Below, piece by piece: positions 51,234-60,024 of a DNA stretch of 64,000 nt (positions are counted from its first letter, which is position 1; each line of letters begins with the position of its first letter). The notes below the pieces were generated by a model. That model did not search any database. It worked only from the letters and a program-made list of their open reading frames with translations, and was not told the origin of the DNA. The position numbers and the translations under genes are program-made. Source of the DNA: Variovorax paradoxus (GTDB lineage: Bacteria; Pseudomonadota; Gammaproteobacteria; Burkholderiales; Burkholderiaceae_C); assembly GCF_030811855.1 (NCBI RefSeq), contig NZ_JAUSRN010000017.1:1-64000 (forward strand), read 5' to 3'.

Positions 51234-52367
51234 TCAGGTGGACGCAGGCAGCACGGGCTGGTGGCCGCTGTTGTCGGCGAGGGCTTCCTCGCGATAAAGG
51301 GCCAGCTTCTCCATGACGGGGAGGTCGTGGAAGCTGAAGAGGCAGGCATCGTCAGTTTGGGAGGCGTTGACGTGCTCGTGCCAGGCCCAGGAGGGCACGC
51401 AGAAGATGTCGCGCTCTTGCCAGTCAAAGCGCTGGCCATTGATGATGGAGTAGCCCTTGCCCTTGGCCACCTGGTAAAGGAAGCTGCCGGTGTGGCGGTG
51501 AGCCTTGCCAACGAAGCCGGGGCGCAGCAGCTGCATGCTCGCGCCGATGGTGGCCATGACGTGGCCGCCGGTGACGGGATTGGTGTAGTGCATGAGGGCA
51601 CCGTCGAAAGGGTTGTCCTCGCGCGAAGCAGCGTAGCGGCTCAGGGCTTCGTAGGTGGGGGCCCACTGGTACTTGAACAGCGGTGAGTAGGGCTTGGTCC
51701 AACCCAGGTTCTGCGGGCGCAGGCCGGCTGCGCCCCAGAGGTGCACCGAGTCATCGACGGGATGCCCCACGGCTTGGTGCAGGTCGGGGTGCACGACATA
51801 AAAGCCAGCTTCCATGGCGTTGACCAGCGGGATGTCCAGGCCGTCCTGCCAGATGCAAGTCAGGCCATCGGCCTCCACGCCATGCTCGTGCCAGGTGCCG
51901 TTGGGGGTGAGCACGAAGTCGTTGGCTTCGAGCGTCATCTTGTGGCCGTCAACAATGGTGTAGGCGCCGCGGCCTTCCATGATGAAGCGCAGCGCGGAGG
52001 GGGAGTGTGCGTGGGCCGAGGCTGACTCGCCTGGGCGCATGACCTGCAGGCCGGAGTAGAGCCAGCCCACGGCGGCGGCGACTTCGCGGCGCCCCGGGTT
52101 GTCCAGGTAGATCACGCGTCGGCCGGCCTTCTCGGGGGTGACGAGCTCGACCGAGCGCAGCACATGCTCGCGCAGATCGCGGTAGCGCCAGATGACGGGT
52201 AAGGACTCTGACTTGGGCTGCCAGGGCTCGATCTTGTTGGCCACCGTCCACAGGGCGGCGGTGTTCAGGCGTTCGAGCTCTCTGTAGTACGCCACCAGCT
52301 CTGGCGTGTCCTCTACGTCGGCTCTCCCAGCTACAGATTCACGGTGTGTGTCGAAACTCTGGTTCAT
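51234..52367 (-). CDS. Gentisate 1,2-dioxygenase-type bicupin
   Basis: Iron(II) ring-cleavage dioxygenase, 377 residues. The first cupin has AHAHSPSALRFIMEGRGAYT and later HEHG; the second has KAHRHTGSFLYQVAKG and WHEH. The first His pair supplies the iron ligands in gentisate dioxygenases. Length fits (about 350-390). The ATG at 52367 is chosen; an open frame 174 bases upstream overlaps the monooxygenase and lacks similarity. The substrate may be gentisate or 5-hydroxyanthranilate depending on what the upstream monooxygenase makes. Confidence 0.9.
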   Translation of the reverse strand: MNQSFDTHRESVAGRADVEDTPELVAYYRELERLNTAALWTVANKIEPWQPKSESLPVIWRYRDLREHVLRSVELVTPEKAGRRVIYLDNPGRREVAAAVGWLYSGLQVMRPGESASAHAHSPSALRFIMEGRGAYTIVDGHKMTLEANDFVLTPNGTWHEHGVEADGLTCIWQDGLDIPLVNAMEAGFYVVHPDLHQAVGHPVDDSVHLWGAAGLRPQNLGWTKPYSPLFKYQWAPTYEALSRYAASREDNPFDGALMHYTNPVTGGHVMATIGASMQLLRPGFVGKAHRHTGSFLYQVAKGKGYSIINGQRFDWQERDIFCVPSWAWHEHVNASQTDDACLFSFHDLPVMEKLALYREEALADNSGHQPVLPAST

Positions 52368-52387
52368 GGCGGGACCTCGTGACAGGA

Positions 52388-54721
52388 TCAAAGTTTGGGT
52401 TGTGAACGGGTAAAGTTGCGATCGAGAAGCTCTTTGCCATGGCTGTAGGCTTCTGGCCAGGCGATGTCTTGATACCCCAATTTGGCTGTCTCTCGGAGCA
52501 GCCAAGATGCATCGGCAAGCAGTGGGCGGGCCAGGGCGCAAAGGTCAGCACGTCCTGAGGCAATGATTCCGTTGATTTGGTCGGCCTCGGTGATCGTCCC
52601 GACGGCAATAGTGGGCACGTTAGCTTCGTTGCGAATGCGGTCTGCCATGGGTGTCTGATACATACGCCCATACACCGGGGTCTGCTCCGGCGTCACTTCC
52701 CCGGACGAGCAGTCCATGAGGTCAGCACCAGCATCCCGGAAGTGACGGGCAATCTCCACAGCCTCGTCCACGGTGGTTCCACCCGACGCCCAATCCGTGG
52801 CCGAGATGCGAACCGACATGGGGAGCGATGCTGGCCAAGCCCCGCGCATGGCAGTGAAAACCTCGAGCGGAAAGCGCAGTCGGTTCTCCAAGGAGCCACC
52901 GTATTCATCGTCGCGCTGATTGGTGAGAGGTGAGATGAAACAAGACAGCAAGAAGCCATGACCCGCTTGCAGTTGAACCCAATCGAAGCCAGCTGAGGAG
53001 GCGCGACGAGTGGCTGCAACGAAGTCGTCACGAACGCGTTCCATGTCTTCACGCCTCATCGCGCGGGGAGTCTGGGAAACTCCCGGCGAGTAAGGCATTG
53101 CTGAAGCAGAAATCAAGGGCCAGTTGCCATTCTCCAGCGGATGATCTGGTTTTTTCCAGCCGAGTTGGCTCGAGCCGCGGCGGCCTGCATGACCAATTTG
53201 CACGCCGATACGCGCGTCTGTGTTTTCATGCACAAACGTGGTGACCGCGGAAAAAGCTTGGACTTGCTGGTCGTTCCAGAGACCCGGACATGCAGGCGTA
53301 ATGCGCGCATCAGGCGAGACAGCCGTCATTTCCACCATCACCAGGCTGGCCCCGCCCAAGGCACGGTTGCCGAGGTGAACCAGGTGGAATTGACCGGGTA
53401 CGCCGTTTTCGCAGGCATAGAGAAGCGTAGGCGAGGCGACCACACGATTCTTGAGCGTTATCCCGCGGGCAGTGTAGGGCGTAAGCATGGGCAGAAGCGG
53501 ACGACCCGGTGCCTTCGCCTGCGTGCCGGAGCGCTGAGCAATCCAGCGCTCGTAACCTTCGAGCCAAGTCTTGTCTCGCACTCGCAGGTTTTCATGGGAG
53601 ATGCGCTGCGAGCGTGTCAGAAGTGAGTACGCAAACTGTTCGGGCGCGAGGCCTTCGTAGCGCTCGACGTTCTCGAACCACTCGGTGGAGTTGCGAGCCG
53701 CGTTTTGGATCTTGAGAACTTCCACACCCCGGACCAGCTCGTAGTGAGCGAGTCCTTCGCGGAGCTTTCCGCCATTGGTCTTGAGGCTTAGAGCGAGTTC
53801 GATCGCGTCTTCCAATGCGAGCTTGGTACCCGAACCGATAGAGAAGTGCGCAGTGTGTGCGGCGTCTCCCATCAGCACAACCGGTACTTCGCGCTGAGAC
53901 TTGCCGTGTGGGTGAGTCCATTGCACCCACTGCTTGCAGATCACCCGCGGGAAGCGAATCCAGATCGCTGAGCCGCGCAGGTGAGTGGCATTTGAGATAA
54001 GCGATTCACCATCGAGATAAGGCGCAAACAGCTTCTCGCAGTAGGCAATGCCTTCTTCTTGAGACATCTTGTCGATGCCGGCCTTTTGCCAAGCTTCGTC
54101 GGTAGTCTCGACAATGAATGTCGAGAGTCCATCCTCGAATTGGTACGCATGAGCCTGAAACCAACCGTGCTCCGTCGGCACGAAGATGAAGGTGAACGCG
54201 TCGAAGACTTTCCGCGTGCCTAGCCAGACAAAACGGCAGCTTCGCAGATCGATATCCGGCTTAAATGTTTCAGCGTAACGCGTGCGCACCGCGCTGTTGA
54301 TGCCATCGGAGGCGATAAGCAGGTCCGCGTCGTATTTTCGGGCTATCTCTTGCTCGTCCTCGACAAACGTCTCAAACACGAGCTTCACGGCAAGCTCTTC
54401 GCAGCGCGCCTGCAGGATGTTGAGAAGCTTCTTTCGACCGATGCCGATGAATCCGTGTCCACCGCTGCTTACGCACTGACCTTTGAAATGGGTGTCAATG
54501 TTGTCCCAGCGGCTGAATTCACCCGCGATGGTGTCAGCTGAAACAGAATCTGCTTTGCGGAGATTTTCAAGTGTGGCGTCGGAGAAAACCACGCCCCAGC
54601 CGAAAGTATCGTAGGGGCGATTTCGCTCGACCACGATAACTTCGTTCTCCGGGTTTTGCAGCTTCATCAGCAGGCCGAAATAGAGGCCGGAGGGGCCGCC
54701 TCCTAGGCAGACGATTTTCAC
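52388..54721 (-). CDS. Salicylyl-/anthraniloyl-CoA monooxygenase fused to old-yellow-enzyme domain
   Basis: A 777-residue bifunctional flavoprotein. Residues 1 to about 390 are a group A FAD monooxygenase (GGGPSG at 8-13, LIASDGINSAVR, GDAAHTAHFSIGSGTKLALEDA). Residues about 400 to 777 are an OYE-type FMN reductase (LPMLTPYTARGITLKNRVV; QIGHAGRRGS; GHGFLLSCFISPLTN). This architecture is known from 2-aminobenzoyl-CoA monooxygenase/reductase of Azoarcus evansii and the salicylyl-CoA 5-hydroxylase/oxidoreductases. It hydroxylates the aryl-CoA at C5; the OYE domain can reduce the ring further. It follows the thioesterase by 41 bases. Which CoA ester it uses is open. Confidence 0.9.
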   Translation of the reverse strand: MKIVCLGGGPSGLYFGLLMKLQNPENEVIVVERNRPYDTFGWGVVFSDATLENLRKADSVSADTIAGEFSRWDNIDTHFKGQCVSSGGHGFIGIGRKKLLNILQARCEELAVKLVFETFVEDEQEIARKYDADLLIASDGINSAVRTRYAETFKPDIDLRSCRFVWLGTRKVFDAFTFIFVPTEHGWFQAHAYQFEDGLSTFIVETTDEAWQKAGIDKMSQEEGIAYCEKLFAPYLDGESLISNATHLRGSAIWIRFPRVICKQWVQWTHPHGKSQREVPVVLMGDAAHTAHFSIGSGTKLALEDAIELALSLKTNGGKLREGLAHYELVRGVEVLKIQNAARNSTEWFENVERYEGLAPEQFAYSLLTRSQRISHENLRVRDKTWLEGYERWIAQRSGTQAKAPGRPLLPMLTPYTARGITLKNRVVASPTLLYACENGVPGQFHLVHLGNRALGGASLVMVEMTAVSPDARITPACPGLWNDQQVQAFSAVTTFVHENTDARIGVQIGHAGRRGSSQLGWKKPDHPLENGNWPLISASAMPYSPGVSQTPRAMRREDMERVRDDFVAATRRASSAGFDWVQLQAGHGFLLSCFISPLTNQRDDEYGGSLENRLRFPLEVFTAMRGAWPASLPMSVRISATDWASGGTTVDEAVEIARHFRDAGADLMDCSSGEVTPEQTPVYGRMYQTPMADRIRNEANVPTIAVGTITEADQINGIIASGRADLCALARPLLADASWLLRETAKLGYQDIAWPEAYSHGKELLDRNFTRSQPKL

Positions 54722-54762
54722 TATGGGTCTCCTGATCAGGGAATCTGGTTCGGTTGTTGGGG

Positions 54763-55176
54763 TTACGCGGCGTTAAGCGCTTGGCGCAGTTGGTCGGGGA
54801 TGGGGACGGCCGCGTGGGTGTCCAAAGAGGTGGTCACCACCGTCTGTTTAACGCTCATTCGCAGCACGCCGTCCGTTCCCGTGCAGGCGAGTGACAGGTT
54901 CATTGACTTGTTGCCCAAGCGCTGAAGTTCGAGCGAGAGAACCACGTCGTCACCCATGCGGCTGATGGCCCTGAAATCCGCCTCGAGGTGAACGGTGGGC
55001 AAGCCGCAACGCTTCTGGCTGATGTAACCAGTGAAACCATCGGGTATCAGGGAATCTATCCAGGCTTCCATAAGATCGTTGAACAATACGAAGTAGCTCG
55101 GATAGAACACGATGCCTGCTGGGTCGCATTCCGAGAACCGAATGCGATGCTTCAATTCAAAACGACGGCTCGTCAT
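54763..55176 (-). CDS. Hotdog-fold acyl-CoA thioesterase (4-hydroxybenzoyl-CoA thioesterase type)
   Basis: A 137-residue thioesterase. The signature FSECDPAGIVFYPSYFVLFNDLMEAW near residue 12 contains the catalytic Asp of the 4-HBT group. The expected role is release of gentisate (or 5-hydroxyanthranilate) from its CoA ester before ring cleavage. The ATG at 55176 is chosen because the domain starts there; an upstream frame of 45 bases has no similarity. It lies 14 bases after the IorB-like stop. Confidence 0.9.
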   Translation of the reverse strand: MTSRRFELKHRIRFSECDPAGIVFYPSYFVLFNDLMEAWIDSLIPDGFTGYISQKRCGLPTVHLEADFRAISRMGDDVVLSLELQRLGNKSMNLSLACTGTDGVLRMSVKQTVVTTSLDTHAAVPIPDQLRQALNAA

Positions 55177-55190
55177 GGGTTTTTCCGGTT

Positions 55191-56693
55191 CTAGAGCGTC
55201 AACGCATGGCGTTGAAGGCACTCTTTGAGCTTGTGACCGTGCTCGTCCGCGAGGGCTGCATCACGCAGTTCACGCAGCGTGACTGGCGCCAGAGAGCGCT
55301 GATGGCGGTCGACCACCGACATCAAGGTTTCGTAGTTGCGCAAGCCGCGCGCATGGGTGTCGCTGTACCCCTTTACGAGGCGTTGGCATTGGGCGGCTTC
55401 GAGGGCCAGTTGAGGGTTGAGTGAGGCAATGAGGCGCAGGCGTTGAAGCCAAGTCTCTATGCGCGCGTTCTCAAGCGAAAAGCGCAGGGTCACGCGTCGC
55501 CAGCGACCCCAGCGTGCAAGGGTGTACAGCATGAGAAAACCGCCGAGCGAACTGGTGCGAATAACGCGACCTTGCCGAGTAAAGCGGCCGACAAGGCGGT
55601 TCGCCCAGTTGGGTTTAGAGAGCCAAAGGCCCAGGTCCTTGGGTAATGTCTCGCAGATCTCCTCCAGGCGCGGATGCATGAATTCCTCGATTTCCAGTAC
55701 CTGGTCGTCTCGGCTGCGGACTTCGTCGCGCACGCGTTCGAAGCGGCTTCCTCGGGTCTTGAGGTCCGCCACTCGCATGGTGTCTTCGTAGGACATCCAC
55801 AAGGCAAGGTATCGCGCCGTTTCGCGCAGTAGAGCGGAATCCCGTCCACCCGGAGCGGTAGCGAGCGTTTCGAGACGGTCAACGTAAGTCCGAGCGTACA
55901 AGGGGTCCTGGTAGTCAGCCAGGCGCCGAATCCCCTCGAGCGCGATCTCTGGTACTCCCGTGGGGAGGGCGTTTGCGCGTTCAACCAGTGGGGCGAGCGC
56001 GGGGTGGTAGGACAGCGCTTGCCGCGGGGACGAGTGTGTTGCCGCCTTGGGCTTGTTTCCCACCTGAGCATCCAGGGCCTCGCTGAAGCCCGCTGAGAAC
56101 GCCCTCAAGCTGGGCTTGACTCCCACACCTCCGCGTTCAATGGTGTGTTCGAATTGCTCGCGGCTGAAGGGCAGCACGCCAGTTCCGCTGAGCGCGCCGA
56201 AAAGCACAGCGCTAATCACGCTGCCGGCCCGCTCGGCGACCTCGGCCATATCGAAGCTCACAAAGCGTTTGGCAGCGCGGCGCGCTTGTCGCAGAAGCGC
56301 ATCGCTATCCACGCGGCCATCGCCCATGGCCGATTTCTCTGCAATCGAATAAACACGGTGAGTCGAACTCAGCAGCGTGGTGTTGTCTTGCGTGACGAAA
56401 CCACGTTGGACCGCTCGGCCCGCTTCCATGAGCTCGGAAGCAAGCACGATGTCAAGGTCACCCGGTAGCGGAGCCTGCGAGAGCACGGGCGCGCGAGCAC
56501 CGGGCTCATCAGCACCGGGGAACAACTCCACGTAGTACACAGTGGCCCCTGTCCGCTGGGCAACCCCAGGAACCGATGTGGTTTGTGCGAACCAGCCATT
56601 GTGTTCGCCGAGATCGACAATCCAGTCGGCAAGCACACCTCCACCTTCTCCACCCATGGCGAGGATGGCAATTTTGATGGGTTCATGCTGCAT
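55191..56693 (-). CDS. Second IorB-like 2-oxoacid:ferredoxin oxidoreductase subunit
   Basis: A 500-residue homologue of 8288-9814, with the gamma domain first (KIAILAMGGEGGGVLADW; SVPGVAQRTGATVYYVE) and the same helical DUF6537-type C-terminus (LVKGYSDTHARGLRNYE, matching LIKGYSDTHARGSGRFD in the first copy). The ATG at 56693 gives an 11-base overlap with iorA and begins four residues before the domain; the earlier ATG would overlap more. It pairs with the TPP subunit at 56683-59034. Confidence 0.9.
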   Translation of the reverse strand: MQHEPIKIAILAMGGEGGGVLADWIVDLGEHNGWFAQTTSVPGVAQRTGATVYYVELFPGADEPGARAPVLSQAPLPGDLDIVLASELMEAGRAVQRGFVTQDNTTLLSSTHRVYSIAEKSAMGDGRVDSDALLRQARRAAKRFVSFDMAEVAERAGSVISAVLFGALSGTGVLPFSREQFEHTIERGGVGVKPSLRAFSAGFSEALDAQVGNKPKAATHSSPRQALSYHPALAPLVERANALPTGVPEIALEGIRRLADYQDPLYARTYVDRLETLATAPGGRDSALLRETARYLALWMSYEDTMRVADLKTRGSRFERVRDEVRSRDDQVLEIEEFMHPRLEEICETLPKDLGLWLSKPNWANRLVGRFTRQGRVIRTSSLGGFLMLYTLARWGRWRRVTLRFSLENARIETWLQRLRLIASLNPQLALEAAQCQRLVKGYSDTHARGLRNYETLMSVVDRHQRSLAPVTLRELRDAALADEHGHKLKECLQRHALTL

Positions 56694-59034
56694 GCGATGC
56701 ACCCGCTTGAAGGGAGGTCGAGGCAACGGGCGCGTAAACAGCACGACGCTTTGCTTCGCGGCTCTGCAGCCAGCCGATAACGGCGCTGCGTACTCGCTGG
56801 CGCAACTTGTCGCGGCGTGTCGGATTACTCACGATGTTGGCACGATAGAAGGAGGGACAGAGAACAGCGGCGTGTGAGACCTCTCCGCAATTGCCGCAGC
56901 CTACGCAGCTGTCGAGAACCACCGCGACTGGGTCCTCGCGCAATGGATCAGGGTTGTCCCCGATCGACAGAGATGGGCAACCGGAAAGGCGTATGCAGGA
57001 GTGATCACCGGTACATGTATCGGGGTCGACGCCAAAGCGTTCACGTACGACTCGCTGACCATCTGCGATGGCCTTGCGCACCTGCTTCTTCTCACGGCGC
57101 TGGAGGTTAAGCATGCATTCGCTTTGCGCGATAAGCACCTTGGGCCCCACTTCGCGCGCAGTCAGTGCTTCTCGCAGCGCAGAAGTCATGGCTTTGAGGT
57201 CATACGTGCGCTTGATGGTGCGCACCCAATCTACCCCTACGCCTTTGACAGCCTTTTCTATCTCGTGCCCTGTGCTCCTGGTGGGGTTGTGGGCACGAGA
57301 GGACAGCAGGTCCTGGCCTCCGGTTGCTGAGCTGTAGTTGTTGTCGACGATGACCGTAAGGTTGTCGCTGCGGTTAAAGACCGCGTTTGCAATTCCACTG
57401 GTGAGGCCGTTATGCCAGAAGCCGCCGTCACCCATGAGTGAGATCGCTCGTTTGGTGGCGGGCTCGCTGCCCGGAGCGACTGTAAAGGCAGCCGCACTCG
57501 CGCTGCCAAGACCGTAGCCCATGGTGGTGCTACCCAAATTGAAAGGGGGCAAGATGGAGAAAAGGTGACAACCAATGTCTGCACTGATGTGATGCTCTCC
57601 GAGCTCTCGCTCAACCAGCTTGATTGCGGTGAAGATTGGCCGCTCGGGGCAACCTGTACACAGACCGGGGGGACGTGCGTGCACCGTCTGGTCTAGTGGA
57701 GGCAATACATCCAGATCGTCGGAAAGCGTGTGAATCTCGGGCCTCGCTGCACCGAGGAGGCTTTCGTCGTTGCCATTTGAGTCAAGGACTTCCTCATCGC
57801 CGCCGAGCAGCGCCATGGCGGGTTTGGGCGCAGTAGCCGGCTGCGCTGCCACCACCGGAATGGAGATGGGGCGACGCTTGGGTACTGCAGGGGCCTCAGA
57901 CGCAACGAGCCCATACAATTCCAGGAAACCGCGCAAGCCCTTGAGCACCGTGGCTGTGTTGTAGTCACCTGCTAGTGGCAGGAAGTCCTTGCCATGCAGC
58001 CTGGTACTAAGACCAGATTGGTGGAGGATCGAAGCGACGTTTTGTTCGACGAAGTTCGGCTGACCCTCTTCGATAACCAAAATGGCGCGCTTGTTCTTGC
58101 AGAATCGGTCGAACTCCGCGTCCACCAGAGGGTAGGCTACGTTCATCACGTAGAGTGGAATCTTCGTATCACCGTAGACGTTCGCAAGCCCTAGTTTCTG
58201 CAGGGCGCGAATGACGCTGTTGTAGTTGCCGCCCTGAAGCGCAATGCCTGCGTCAGCCGCATCTTCAGCAAAGAACTCGTTGAGCTGTCGTTCTTGAATA
58301 AAGCGAATAGCTGCGGGCCAGCGTTCCTGCACCTTCTCTCGTTCGTGCAGAAAACTTGCGGGAGGCAACACGATGCGATTCACGTCGCGTCGCGGGTTCT
58401 CCATCGCGTCCTTCACCGTGAAGGCGGGGCGGCAATTCTCGCCAGCGATGAACTGACCATGCAGATGGCAGGAGCGGATACGCATCTGCAGCATGACTGG
58501 CGTGCTGGTGGCTTCAGAAAGGTCAAAACCGTCTTTGACTGACTGGACGATGCTGGGAAGGTTTGGGCGAGGATCGAGAAGCCAAATCTGCGACTTCATT
58601 GCGAACGCGTGGCTGCGCTCTTGCATGATTGACGAGCCTTCGCCGTAGTCCTCGCCAACGATGATGAGGGCGCCTCCGAGCACCCCGCCTGAAGCGAGGT
58701 TGGCCAGAGCGTCGGACGCGACGTTGGTGCCGACAGTTGCCTTAAAGGTAATCGCGCCTCGCAGCGGATAGTTGACCGAGGCTGCAAGCGTGGCGGCTGC
58801 GGTGGCTTCGCTGGCGCTGTTCTCAAAGCGAATGCCGTGGTCTGCCAGGATGTCCTGCGCATCTGCCAAAACATCCATGAGGTGGGAGATAGGTGCTCCC
58901 TGATACCCCGCCACGTAGGCCACCCCCGACTCCAGGAGCGCCTTGGTTACAGCCAGGATTCCCTCGCCACTGAAGACTTCGCCCTTGCTCAGGCGGAGCT
59001 TTTTGACTTCCTCTATGAACGACCGCTCTGCCAC
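56683..59034 (-). CDS. Second IorA-like 2-oxoacid:ferredoxin oxidoreductase, TPP subunit
   Basis: A 783-residue homologue of 9811-12045. It has GYQGAPISHLMDVLADA, a CTGCPERPIF motif, the TPP site GDGGFWHN...VDNNYSSATGGQ and a C-terminal ferredoxin domain (CVGCGNC). Compared with the first copy it carries about 35 extra residues in the linker before CTGCPERP, rich in Asp and Pro. The start is a GTG with AGGAG 8 bases upstream. It is first in the operon, so the CoA ester it forms is probably the substrate of the monooxygenase two genes downstream. Confidence 0.9.
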   Translation of the reverse strand: MAERSFIEEVKKLRLSKGEVFSGEGILAVTKALLESGVAYVAGYQGAPISHLMDVLADAQDILADHGIRFENSASEATAAATLAASVNYPLRGAITFKATVGTNVASDALANLASGGVLGGALIIVGEDYGEGSSIMQERSHAFAMKSQIWLLDPRPNLPSIVQSVKDGFDLSEATSTPVMLQMRIRSCHLHGQFIAGENCRPAFTVKDAMENPRRDVNRIVLPPASFLHEREKVQERWPAAIRFIQERQLNEFFAEDAADAGIALQGGNYNSVIRALQKLGLANVYGDTKIPLYVMNVAYPLVDAEFDRFCKNKRAILVIEEGQPNFVEQNVASILHQSGLSTRLHGKDFLPLAGDYNTATVLKGLRGFLELYGLVASEAPAVPKRRPISIPVVAAQPATAPKPAMALLGGDEEVLDSNGNDESLLGAARPEIHTLSDDLDVLPPLDQTVHARPPGLCTGCPERPIFTAIKLVERELGEHHISADIGCHLFSILPPFNLGSTTMGYGLGSASAAAFTVAPGSEPATKRAISLMGDGGFWHNGLTSGIANAVFNRSDNLTVIVDNNYSSATGGQDLLSSRAHNPTRSTGHEIEKAVKGVGVDWVRTIKRTYDLKAMTSALREALTAREVGPKVLIAQSECMLNLQRREKKQVRKAIADGQRVVRERFGVDPDTCTGDHSCIRLSGCPSLSIGDNPDPLREDPVAVVLDSCVGCGNCGEVSHAAVLCPSFYRANIVSNPTRRDKLRQRVRSAVIGWLQSREAKRRAVYAPVASTSLQAGASHAA

Positions 59035-59406
59035 CTTGTTCTCCTGTCATATGCACGTGTTGGTGCTACAGGGGAGGTACTTTCCCAGAAGATAGTTTAG
59101 AAGTCAAGCTATGATTCGTAATGTATATTTACTCGGTAGGGTTTGGACCCGCGCGGGGTGATGGTCTCCAAGTACTGGCGCTTGACGAGATGGATCTATG
59201 AGCTGTGCCAGAACTGCTTTTGGGCGGCCGTAGACATCGGGTCTGGTGGCGACGGCCACAGGCGGGCAATCCTGCGTTTAGAGCAGGGGCGTGGCCGTGG
59301 GGCGACTGACAGGTGAGTAGTGGAGGCAGCAGCTGCCGAGCTACCTGGTGCACTGGGAAGTACACCCGCAATTTGACGGTTCCCGAAATCAACCAACGTG
59401 CGCGGC
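59035..59406. promoter_or_regulatory. Upstream region of the second ior operon
   Basis: No gene is seen in these 372 bases between the truncated MarR relic and the ior operon. An A/T-rich patch at 59118-59133 (GTAATGTATATTTACT) stands out from the GC-rich surroundings and contains the TTTACT half-site also present at 18878 and 17247. It is the best candidate for the promoter or operator of the ior/gentisate operon on the minus strand. Confidence 0.35.
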
Positions 59407-59760
59407 CTATGTCACCTTGGCGCGTCGGCGAGGGGTGGCTTTCTCTTGGTCGGTACGTTTGGCGTCGAGGGCAGCGTCGTTCAATGTTTGTGCCAGGTGC
59501 GTGCGGAGCCGCCCCAGAAGATCATTGAGGACGTTTCGTTCATCCGCCTCGAGGCCGAGAAAAATCTCCACGATCCAACTCTCATGTGTCGAAGCCACCT
59601 TCTCGAACGATTTCCTGCCAAGAGGCGTGAGGCGAACAACAAAGGAGCGACGATCGCGGGCTGCGACTTCCCTCACAACCATTCCCTCGTTCTCCAGTTC
59701 GTCGGTGAGACCTGTGATGTCGTTCGAGGGATTCGCTGCGGCCTGAAAGGCGCCGGGCGT
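59407..59760 (-). pseudogene. MarR-family regulator truncated at its N-terminus
   Basis: The minus strand encodes the C-terminal two thirds of a MarR protein: a recognition helix (ANPSNDITGLTDELENEGMV), the wing DRRSFVVRLTPLGRKSFEKV and the dimerisation helix. The first 50 or so residues are missing; immediately upstream the sequence changes to an IS481 transposase tail on the other strand. A GTG at 59775 could start a 122-residue protein, but without the N-terminal helices it would not dimerise normally. It probably once regulated the adjacent ior operon. Confidence 0.85.
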
Positions 59761-59775
59761 CCGACACAACTCCAC

Positions 59776-60001
59776 CGGGCCGTACCGGCCTCAAACCAAT
59801 GGCAAGGCCAAGCGGTTCATCCAGTCGGCATTGCGTGAGTGGGCCTATGGCTGGACGTACCAGCACTCAGCCCAGCGAACCGAGGCCTTGGCGAGCCGAC
59901 AATACCACTACAACTGGCGTCAACCCCACCGCCCCATCGGATGCATCGCTCCGATGCACAGGCTCAAATCTGCAAATGACCTCTTGACGGTTCACAACTG
60001 A
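59776..60001 (+). mobile_element. C-terminal fragment of an IS481-family transposase
   Basis: The plus strand encodes YRPQTNGKAKRFIQSALREW, then WTYQHSAQRTEAL and YHYNWRQPHRPIG, ending at TGA 59999-60001. This is the conserved C-terminal part of the DDE integrase core of IS481 transposases; the final catalytic Glu position reads Lys (KAKRF instead of KAERF). The rest of the element is missing. Its left side adjoins the truncated MarR gene and its right side lies 23 bases from the alpha/beta hydrolase stop. Confidence 0.87.
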
Positions 60002-60024
60002 CCGGGTGGCCAGACGCCACGCTA

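Noticed and set aside
50190..51686. A 498-codon plus-strand open frame opposite the FAH and dioxygenase genes
   Set aside because: It is the antisense shadow of two strongly supported minus-strand genes; its low-complexity Val/Asp/Gly-rich translation has no domain.
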